NCBI GenBank assembly: GCA_030039895.1
Contig: JASHUR010000179.1
Span: 1-13,980, forward strand
Direction: 5' to 3'
Length of the DNA stretch: 13,980 bases
Source: Acidobacteriaceae bacterium
Lineage (GTDB): Bacteria > Acidobacteriota > Terriglobia > Terriglobales > Acidobacteriaceae
In this document: positions 7,960-13,980 of the stretch, piece after piece
Numbering within the stretch: the first letter of the stretch is position 1
Layout: each line of letters opens with the position of its first letter
Made by a program: the position numbers and the translations under genes
Notes under the pieces: generated by a model
Databases searched by the model: none
The model's input: the letters and a program-made list of their open reading frames with translations, nothing else
What the model was told of the DNA's origin: nothing

Positions 7960-10446
7960 ATGCGACGACGACGCAGCGCGTACTGGACCGTTACATTTCT
8001 GCTTGGCCTCGCTGCTGTCACGCTGGCATGCGTACAGGCTCTGCCGGCTCTGGTGCCCGGCAGGCGCGTCACGCTCACGGTCCTCGACGAGAGCGGACAT
8101 GCCGTCTCTAACGCAGAGGTTAGCGTCCTTGAGCCCGGCCGGCCGCCGGTCAAAGTCTGGACCGATTACGCGGGGCGCTGCCAGTATTCGCTTCAGCAAT
8201 CGAAACCGTATCAGTTGCGCATCACCGCCGCCGGGTTTTATGAAGCGAACCAGCAGAACATAGATCCACTCAATGCAAGCGTACGGATCACGCTGATGCA
8301 CGAGCGGCTTTTGCAGCAGCAGGTGCAGGTCACGGCTTCCACCGTGGGCATCGACACGCAGGAACCTTCCGACGTCTTGTCGCTGGGCACGCCCGCGATC
8401 GTCAACATACCCTATCCCGTAAGCCGCGACATCCGCACCCTCCTGCCCTTTGTTCCCGGCGTAGTTGCCGACGGCAGCGGCCAGGTCCATGTTGCAGGAT
8501 CGGAGTTCTGGCAGACTCTCTACACTCTCGATGGGTTTAATATCCGCTCGCCCGTCAGCGGCCAGCTCGCGTTGCGCGTCAGCGCAGATGCCGTGCGTTC
8601 CATCGATACTGAAACCACCCGCTACCCCGTTCAATACGGCAGGGCCACCGGTGGCGTCATTGCATTTTCCACCGGTATGGGCGATAACAAATTCCGCTTC
8701 AATGCCACGGATTTTCTACCCTCTTTTCGGGACCTCAACGGCATTCGCTTCGATAAATTTGTACCGCGCTTTACATTCTCTGGCCCCATCGTGCGCAATC
8801 ACGCCTGGTTCTTTGATGGACTCGAGACAGAATACGACAACATTTACATCACTGAGCTTCCAGCCGGAGCCAACACCGACGAATTGATCCGCGGCAGCAA
8901 CCTGTTCAAGTTCCAGACCAATGTGGGCAGCGCCAACAGCGTTACCGGAGGCCTGCTCTTTAACGACTACCACTCGCCTTACGACGGCATCTCGCCGCTC
9001 GTTCCGCAGCAGAGCACGACCAAGCGCAACACCATTGCGTGGCTGCCTTACCTGCGTGATCAGCTGCGATTCCCAAACGGCGTCCTGCTCGAAACGGGCT
9101 TCGGCGTGTTGCGTATTCGCGACGGTTATGAGCCCCACGGGAATTCTCCCTACACCCTGACTCCGGAGACCGCCGAAGGCAGCTACTTCCAGAACCTCAC
9201 CGGCACCTCGCAGCGCGAGGAAGGCAGTGCGACGCTCTTTCTGCCGCGCCAGCAATGGGCCGGCAGCCATGACATCCGTGGCGGCATCGACCTCGATCAC
9301 ATTGACTTCGGCCAGCGTGTGACGAACGCACCCGTCAACTACCTCCGTGAAGACGGAACCCTTCTCCGCCGTAGCGTCTTCACCTCCGTCCCGCCCTTCA
9401 ACCGCCATAATGCCGAGCTGGGAGCCTATCTCGAAGACCACTGGAATACCAATCTGCTCAGCGGCCTTCTCATTCAGCCCGGCCTTCGCTTTGACTGGGA
9501 CGAAATCATTCGCCGCCCGCTCTTCTCTCCGCGTATCGCCTTCGTCTACGCTCCCGGCTCACAGCCCACCACGAAAATCTCCGCTGGCGTCGGCGTCTAC
9601 TACGATCACACCCAACTCGATTACCTTGAGGATGCTCTCGGTGGCTCTCGCTACGATACCTACTACGACCCGGACGGTGTCACCCCCATCGGGACGCCGC
9701 AACTTACCACCTTTACCTATAACCAAAGCGCGCTACGCGAGGCCCGGGCCATCAATTGGAGCATTGGTGTCGAGCAGAAGCTGCCCAGCTCCATCTATGC
9801 AAAAGCTAACTTCATCGACAAGAATGTCTCCGACATCTTCACCTATACAAACCAGAACGGCCCGGCAGCTCTCTCCGGCAACTACCTCCTCACCAGCAAC
9901 CGCCGGGACCACGATTACATGGCTGAGGTCGAAGCCCGGCGCACTTTCGGTCAGTCGTATACGCTCTTTGCCTCTTACACTCGCTCTCTGGCTCACACCA
10001 ACGCCGCCATCGACTACTCCCCGACTGTCTCGTTCCTGGGGCCGCAGCAAAGTGGCCCGCTCGCATGGAACACGCCCAATCGCATCGTCTCCTGGGGCTG
10101 GCTGCCGCTGTATCTGCCCTGGTTTAAAAGGAACTGGGACTTCGTCTATACCCTCGACTGGCAGAATGGCTTTCCTATCACCTCTGTCAATGCCAATCAG
10201 CAGGTCATCGGGGCCGTCGGCTCGCACAGCTTTCCCAACTATCTTTCCTTCAGTCCCGGCCTCGAATGGCGGTTCCATCTTCACGGCTACTACTTCAGCC
10301 TGCGCGGCATAATGGAAAATGCCACCGACAGCCAGAATCCTGCTGTCGTCAATAACAACGTCGACTCACCTAATTACCTCATGTTCACCGAGCCGCTTGG
10401 CCGCGCCTTCACTGCTCGCATCCGGCTAATTCAATCAAGAAAATAA
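7960..10446 (+). CDS. TonB-dependent receptor-like outer-membrane protein with carboxypeptidase-regulatory-like N-domain
   Basis: This 828-residue protein starts at ATG 7960, with GGAG (7949-7952) seven bases upstream. The in-frame TTG at 7945 is less likely, and a stop at 7933 closes the frame. MRRRRS plus a hydrophobic run to about residue 30 forms the signal peptide. Residues about 35-115 form a CarboxypepD-regulatory-like beta-sandwich (VTLTVLDESGHAVSNAEVSV; YQLRITAAGFYE). A plug-like domain at about 130-240 includes RDIRTLLPFVPGVV, LYTLDGFNI and YGRATGGVI. The rest is beta-barrel, ending FTARIRLIQSRK. It is shorter than the roughly 1000-1200-residue Oar-like proteins of Acidobacteriota. 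Such proteins are thought to import large substrates using TonB energy; the substrate here is unknown. It is divergent from the metal-efflux operon, which may or may not mean linked regulation. Family well supported. Confidence 0.88.
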   Translation: MRRRRSAYWTVTFLLGLAAVTLACVQALPALVPGRRVTLTVLDESGHAVSNAEVSVLEPGRPPVKVWTDYAGRCQYSLQQSKPYQLRITAAGFYEANQQNIDPLNASVRITLMHERLLQQQVQVTASTVGIDTQEPSDVLSLGTPAIVNIPYPVSRDIRTLLPFVPGVVADGSGQVHVAGSEFWQTLYTLDGFNIRSPVSGQLALRVSADAVRSIDTETTRYPVQYGRATGGVIAFSTGMGDNKFRFNATDFLPSFRDLNGIRFDKFVPRFTFSGPIVRNHAWFFDGLETEYDNIYITELPAGANTDELIRGSNLFKFQTNVGSANSVTGGLLFNDYHSPYDGISPLVPQQSTTKRNTIAWLPYLRDQLRFPNGVLLETGFGVLRIRDGYEPHGNSPYTLTPETAEGSYFQNLTGTSQREEGSATLFLPRQQWAGSHDIRGGIDLDHIDFGQRVTNAPVNYLREDGTLLRRSVFTSVPPFNRHNAELGAYLEDHWNTNLLSGLLIQPGLRFDWDEIIRRPLFSPRIAFVYAPGSQPTTKISAGVGVYYDHTQLDYLEDALGGSRYDTYYDPDGVTPIGTPQLTTFTYNQSALREARAINWSIGVEQKLPSSIYAKANFIDKNVSDIFTYTNQNGPAALSGNYLLTSNRRDHDYMAEVEARRTFGQSYTLFASYTRSLAHTNAAIDYSPTVSFLGPQQSGPLAWNTPNRIVSWGWLPLYLPWFKRNWDFVYTLDWQNGFPITSVNANQQVIGAVGSHSFPNYLSFSPGLEWRFHLHGYYFSLRGIMENATDSQNPAVVNNNVDSPNYLMFTEPLGRAFTARIRLIQSRK

Positions 10447-10471
10447 GCTTGAACTCACCCGGTACGTATAA

Positions 10472-10555
10472 AAGTCCACTGGCACAGCTGTGTTCGGCAT
10501 CACCGACGATCGTCCTTTCAATTCCATTCAATGGCAGACGACTACCGGACTATAG
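10472..10555 (+). pseudogene. Possible short remnant of a secreted-protein gene
   Basis: After a TAA at 10469-10471 the frame reads KSTGTAVFGITDDRPF, then NSIQWQTTTGL, and a TAG at 10553-10555. The FGITDDRPFNSI pattern resembles the repeated F-G-I/V-T-x-x-x-P-F-x-S-V/I motif of many exported proteins with PEP-CTERM-like sorting tails. There is no start, and the frame stops where the inverted-repeat structure begins. The match rests on memory of a loose pattern, so the call is tentative. Confidence 0.2.
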
Positions 10556-10678
10556 CATTTTCGGGATTACTGCAGACCGAAGCGAAGAACTTAAAGTCGA
10601 CGCGACCAACAGGAAGCGTTGACCCTGAACGATATGAAAAGGCCGCACTGTTTCCGAAAATGCCGTAATTCCGGACTA
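10545..10678. repeat. MITE-like structure: inverted repeats bounded by 8-base direct repeats
   Basis: The word ccggacta occurs at 10545-10552 and again, same orientation, at 10671-10678. Inside these, gcattttcgg (10555-10564) is perfectly inverted as ccgaaaatgc (10654-10663). Similarity extends outward to a shared CCGG and inward to tgc, making imperfect arms of roughly 30 bases with one indel. The enclosed segment of about 118 bases has no ORF. Two readings fit: a small non-autonomous element with an 8-base target duplication, or a long-range RNA or DNA dyad upstream of adhP. The right arm ends about 30 bases before the adhP start. Confidence 0.5.
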
Positions 10679-10700
10679 CTTGAATTAAGGAGTAATCGTC

Positions 10701-11771
10701 ATGCCGAAAACCATGCAAGCCGCCGTCGTCGAAAAATTTGGCCAACCGCTCAAATTGCGTGAGCTACCCATTCCTCAGCCCGGGCCCGGTCAGGTGCTGA
10801 TTAAAATTCACAACAGCGGAGTCTGTCACACCGACCTCCATGCAGCAGACGGTGACTGGCCCATCAGGCCTACTCTGCCTTTCATCCCCGGCCACGAAGG
10901 CGCTGGAGTCGTCGTCGCCCTGGGCCCCGGCGTTACCCACTTAAAGGAAGGTGACCGTGTCGGCATCGCCTGGCTGCACAGCGCTTGCGGACACTGCGAA
11001 TTCTGCCTCGCCGGCTGGGAGACCCTCTGCCCCGAACAAAAGAACTCCGGCTACTCCATCAACGGCAGCTTTGCTGAGTATGCTGTTGCCGCAGCGGACT
11101 TCCTTGGCCGCATCCCCGATAAGCTCTCCTTCCGCGACGCCGCGCCGATCCTTTGCGCTGGAGTCACCACCTACAAAGGCCTCAAGCAGACGCAGGCCCG
11201 CCCCGGCCAATGGGTCGTCATCTCCGGCGTAGGCGGACTCGGCCACGTCGCCGTGCAGTATGCCAAGGCCATGGGCCTGCACGTTGCGGCCATCGACATC
11301 GGCCCGGACAAGATGAAGCTCGCCCGTAAGCTGGGCGCCGAGATTACTGTGGACGCTCGCGAGCAAGACCCCGTCGCGACAATTCAGAAGCAGATCGGTG
11401 GTGCCCACGGCGTCCTGGTCACTGCGGTTTCTCTGCCTGCCTTCAAGCAGGCCGTAGGAATGTTGCGCCGCGGCGGGACTTGCGTGCTTAACGGGCTGCC
11501 TCCAGGCGAGTTCCCGATCTCCGTTTTTAACATGGTGCTCAACGGATACACCTTGCGCGGCTCTATCGTCGGCACTCGGCTCGATCTGGATGAAGCACTC
11601 GCGTTTGCCGCGGAAGGTAAGGTGAAGGCGACGATTGAGGATCAGCCGCTCGAGTCGATCAACGACATCTTTGATCGCCTCAAGGCCGGCAAGGTCAACG
11701 GTCGCGTCGTTCTGGACTTCGCTGAGCATGCTGCAGCGCACACTCACGAACTGATGGTCACGCACGCATAG
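10701..11771 (+). CDS. adhP: Zinc- and NAD-dependent alcohol dehydrogenase, AdhP type
   Basis: This 356-residue cytoplasmic medium-chain dehydrogenase interconverts primary alcohols and aldehydes using NAD. Catalytic zinc ligands are C42 and H65-E66 (VCHTDLH; PGHEGAG) plus C152 (PILCAGVTTY). Structural zinc ligands are C96, C99, C102 and C110 in the CGHCEFC...C pattern. The Rossmann motif GVGGLG spans residues 176-181, and D199 at the end of the second strand indicates NAD rather than NADP. The ATG at 10701 is supported by aaggag (10687-10692), eight bases upstream. It is slightly longer than E. coli AdhP, with an extra C-terminal His/Ala tail after VVLDF. It stands alone, 254 bases after the receptor gene and convergent with the next, so it is probably transcribed from its own promoter. 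Its physiological substrate (ethanol or another alcohol) is not shown by the sequence. Confidence 0.95.
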   Translation: MPKTMQAAVVEKFGQPLKLRELPIPQPGPGQVLIKIHNSGVCHTDLHAADGDWPIRPTLPFIPGHEGAGVVVALGPGVTHLKEGDRVGIAWLHSACGHCEFCLAGWETLCPEQKNSGYSINGSFAEYAVAAADFLGRIPDKLSFRDAAPILCAGVTTYKGLKQTQARPGQWVVISGVGGLGHVAVQYAKAMGLHVAAIDIGPDKMKLARKLGAEITVDAREQDPVATIQKQIGGAHGVLVTAVSLPAFKQAVGMLRRGGTCVLNGLPPGEFPISVFNMVLNGYTLRGSIVGTRLDLDEALAFAAEGKVKATIEDQPLESINDIFDRLKAGKVNGRVVLDFAEHAAAHTHELMVTHA

Positions 11772-11799
11772 AGCTCGCTCTTGTTCTGAATAAGTGCTT

Positions 11800-11836
11800 C
11801 GGGCCGTGGAAATGCGCTTGGCGTATTCACGGCCCG
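11800..11836. terminator. Hairpin after adhP, possible terminator without U-tract
   Basis: Perfect 9-base GC-rich arms, cgggccgtg (11800-11808) and cacggcccg (11828-11836), enclose a 19-base loop. The hairpin sits 28 bases after the adhP stop. No T-run follows on the plus strand, so classical intrinsic termination is uncertain; it may protect the mRNA 3' end instead. Confidence 0.45.
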
Positions 11837-11880
11837 ATGTGCGTGGGCCTCAATGGCCGTACCTGTCTGCCATCACGTCG

Positions 11881-11921
11881 CAAAAAATATCGTGGGGCCA
11901 ACCCTTAAGTTGTGCCCCACG
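11881..11921 (-). terminator. Rho-independent terminator of the Oar-like gene
   Basis: On the minus strand, CGTGGGGC (11914-11921) pairs with GCCCCACG (11891-11898). Inner pairing of CAAC with GTTG extends the stem past a one-base bulge. The stem is followed by ATATTTTTTG (plus-strand caaaaaatat, 11881-11890). A GC-rich stem with a T-tract 35 bases after the stop of the minus-strand gene is a textbook intrinsic terminator. On the plus strand it may also stop adhP readthrough, though less efficiently. Confidence 0.82.
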
Positions 11922-11955
11922 AAGTCAGATAGAGTCTCAAGGAGGTCTTTTCTGA

Positions 11956-13980
11956 CTAGAAGAACAGCTTCAGCGCCAGTTGCAGTCGGCGAGAGGATTC
12001 CGCGGCAAACCTCGTCGAGGTAATTTCGCTGAAGTTGGTTGTAGTAAAGTTCAACTGTCCTGGCTGTGCAAATTGCGGGGTATTAAATGTATTGAACGCC
12101 TCCGCACGGAACTGCATGCGTATGGATTCTGTGAATGCAAAGTTCTTGAACACTGACGAGTCGAGGTTTTGGAAACTCGGCCCTCGCGCCTGCTGCGGCC
12201 CTCCGCCAAGAACTGCGAAATTCTCCTCGCCGACTGAGGTGGCGATAGGCGGCTGAGCAAATGCGTTGGGGTTCAGCCACTGTGCCTGGTCATGCGGCCC
12301 CGCGTACAAGTCCGCTCCCGGCACCACGTCTGCGAAGCAGCCGAATTCAGAAGTTGCTACCGGGCAGGTCACCGTAAATGGCTGGCCGCTCTGGTAGGTA
12401 TAGATCGCGTTGACTGCCCATCCTCCCAGGACTGCATCGGTTGCTTTGTTGGCGCTGCCCATGAACTGGCGGCCGCGGCCGAACGGCAATTGGTAGGAGC
12501 CCGAGATGTGGACCAGATGCGTCGCATCCGTATCGCAGAGCCCGTAATCCTTATTGATTCCGAACCCCGGCAGCCACTGAGCGCGGTACTGCTGGTTCTG
12601 CGATGCCTGCGTATGCTGGTCACTCATGCATTTGCTGTATGTGTAGTTGGCAAGCACCGACAAACCGTAGCTGAGTTCATGTTGATAGGTTGTCTGCAAC
12701 GAGTTGTAGCTGCTCGAAGCGTTGGTAGTTTCGTAAGTCGCATTACGGGCGAAGCTGGGGAATGGAACATACGACTGCGGGTTCACGCTCGGCGGAAGAA
12801 TCTCGGTTGGGGAATTGTTGTATCCAAGATTGTCAAGGTGCCGTCCCATTGTCCCTACGTACCCCACCTGAATGGAATCGTGACGGCTGAACTGGTCCTG
12901 CACCGTCAGGTTCACGGTCTGGACATACGGCGTCTTGAAGTTGTACTGCCGCCCATATAAATTCAAGCCCTCGCCGCTGTTAATGGTCGGGTCCTCGAGG
13001 TTGATCGTAGTAAACGCCTCTTCCATCGTCGCCGGGTCCCCATTGCTAAGCAGAAGCGGATGCTGAGAATCCGGGCTGTTGAAGGTCGAGACGTAGACAA
13101 ACGGATAGTTGGTGCCAAGAGTTCCGCCATAACCCAGGTTCCCCAATGCGCCATACGTTGTTCCGTATCCTCCACGGATAACAAGGGTAGGCGTGGCTCT
13201 GAATGCAAAGCCAAGCCGCGGAGCGAAATTCGTCTTTTGTGCATTTCCTAAAGTAAGGCTGGACACACAATCGAGTTTGATATTGCTGCTGACCAGCAGC
13301 GCATCGAAGGAAGCAGATCGCGGAACTGCGCAGCCCTTCTGGGATATGTAGTAAGTGCCGGTGTCGCCGTTTCCGCCGGCCGCGATAAAGTTGGCCTGCC
13401 TGCCGTTGACTTCGGCGTAGGGCGTAAAGTAATCCCAGCGTACGCCAAGGTTCAGCGTCAGGTCGGGAGTGTACTTCCAGTCGTCCTGGACGTAAGCCCC
13501 GATGTACCAGCGATGATCGTCAGTCGCGGCAATGTTCGATCCTGAGAAGCTGCTCATGCCGCCAACATAATTTGGACCGCCGACGGTGGACGTACTCGGA
13601 ACAACAAGCAGGTCGCCGATACCGGTAAGATTGCTGTTCTTGTTGGGGATATCCGTGTACTGCCCATTGAAGTTCAGGTCGCCCCGCCCTTGCGGCGGCT
13701 GGGAGATATCGCCTTCCAGGTCATCAACTTGAACGCCTGTCTTGAATGTGTGATCGCGGAAGACCTTTGTCACGCTGTCCGCACCTTCAACGCTCCATAC
13801 ATATTGCAGCGTCGGAGTGTAGTTGCCGACGCCAATGTGCGTAAACCCGTTAATCGTCGTTGGTGGAATGCCGCCGTTGTTCGCAACCTGGGGAATCCCC
13901 TGAATTCCATACTGCGCGGGAATTCCAAAGGTGTTTCCATAGTTCGATTCCTGAAGCTTGTCCGCGTGGACCATGCCGAC
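11956..13980 (-). CDS. Oar-like TonB-dependent outer-membrane protein, C-terminal part (5' end outside window)
   Basis: The frame is open to the right edge, so the ATG at 13974 is internal and the gene begins outside the window; about 674 residues are present. The segment is beta-barrel throughout, with alternating aromatic strands typical of acidobacterial Oar-like proteins: HTFKTGVQVDDLEGD, WYIGAYVQDDWKYTPDLTLN, GVRWDYFTPYAE, FAPRLGFAFRATPTLVIRGG, DSIQVGYVGTMGRHLDN and YNSLQTTYQHELSYGLSV. It ends LQLALKLFF, with the terminal phenylalanine that the BAM machinery recognises. Family members usually run 1000-1200 residues, with an N-terminal carboxypeptidase-regulatory-like domain and plug, presumably beyond the edge. 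It converges on adhP and is followed by its own terminator. The substrate is unknown. It is clearly distinct from the 828-residue protein at 7960-10446. Confidence 0.9.
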   Translation of the reverse strand, partial: VGMVHADKLQESNYGNTFGIPAQYGIQGIPQVANNGGIPPTTINGFTHIGVGNYTPTLQYVWSVEGADSVTKVFRDHTFKTGVQVDDLEGDISQPPQGRGDLNFNGQYTDIPNKNSNLTGIGDLLVVPSTSTVGGPNYVGGMSSFSGSNIAATDDHRWYIGAYVQDDWKYTPDLTLNLGVRWDYFTPYAEVNGRQANFIAAGGNGDTGTYYISQKGCAVPRSASFDALLVSSNIKLDCVSSLTLGNAQKTNFAPRLGFAFRATPTLVIRGGYGTTYGALGNLGYGGTLGTNYPFVYVSTFNSPDSQHPLLLSNGDPATMEEAFTTINLEDPTINSGEGLNLYGRQYNFKTPYVQTVNLTVQDQFSRHDSIQVGYVGTMGRHLDNLGYNNSPTEILPPSVNPQSYVPFPSFARNATYETTNASSSYNSLQTTYQHELSYGLSVLANYTYSKCMSDQHTQASQNQQYRAQWLPGFGINKDYGLCDTDATHLVHISGSYQLPFGRGRQFMGSANKATDAVLGGWAVNAIYTYQSGQPFTVTCPVATSEFGCFADVVPGADLYAGPHDQAQWLNPNAFAQPPIATSVGEENFAVLGGGPQQARGPSFQNLDSSVFKNFAFTESIRMQFRAEAFNTFNTPQFAQPGQLNFTTTNFSEITSTRFAAESSRRLQLALKLFF

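Noticed and set aside
8716..9441. Minus-strand ORF of 241 codons, with a similar one at 7915-8634
   Set aside because: Both are antisense shadows of the TonB-dependent receptor-like gene, without recognisable family sequence.
10941..11765. 274-codon minus-strand ORF opposite adhP
   Set aside because: The sense strand is an unmistakable alcohol dehydrogenase with all zinc ligands; this frame is its shadow.

Overview
The window looks like part of an Acidobacteriota chromosome, probably of the Terriglobia/Acidobacteriaceae type. This is inferred from protein style: two TonB-dependent outer-membrane proteins of the Oar-like kind, one showing an N-terminal carboxypeptidase-regulatory-like domain, plus a heavy-metal RND operon and moderately high GC coding sequence. 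No 16S rRNA or other marker gene is present, so the assignment is an inference.

Layout from left to right. Positions 2-478 hold the C-terminal end of a TPR-repeat protein (+). After about 290 bases without a convincing gene comes a 3' fragment of a tRNA-Pro (770-814). It runs from the anticodon loop to CCA and has no 5' half, as expected for the distal attachment site of an integrated element lying to the left. Bases 815-1185 hold nothing recognisable. At 1186-1422 (-) lies a decayed C-terminal remnant of an RND pump.

The main unit is a minus-strand operon from 7546 down to 1475, in transcription order: a small two-helix membrane protein of unknown function, a TolC-type outer-membrane factor, a lipoprotein periplasmic adaptor and a CzcA/CusA-type RND pump. 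The last three overlap by 4 bases at each junction. Together they would form a tripartite pump expelling divalent metal cations across both membranes. A promoter-like sequence sits almost directly on the first start codon, and a short inverted repeat lies just before the outer-membrane factor gene.

Divergent from this operon is an 828-residue TonB-dependent receptor-like protein (7960-10446, +). The gap after it contains a MITE-like inverted-repeat structure bounded by 8-base direct repeats. Next is a zinc- and NAD-dependent alcohol dehydrogenase of the AdhP type (10701-11771, +). A minus-strand Oar-like TonB-dependent protein, cut by the right edge, converges on it, with a good intrinsic terminator between them.

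Most of the window is ordinary. I see no new multi-gene system. The points most worth checking are the tRNA-Pro fragment as an island boundary, the RND remnant beside an intact RND gene, the small unknown protein leading the efflux operon, and the inverted-repeat element upstream of adhP.
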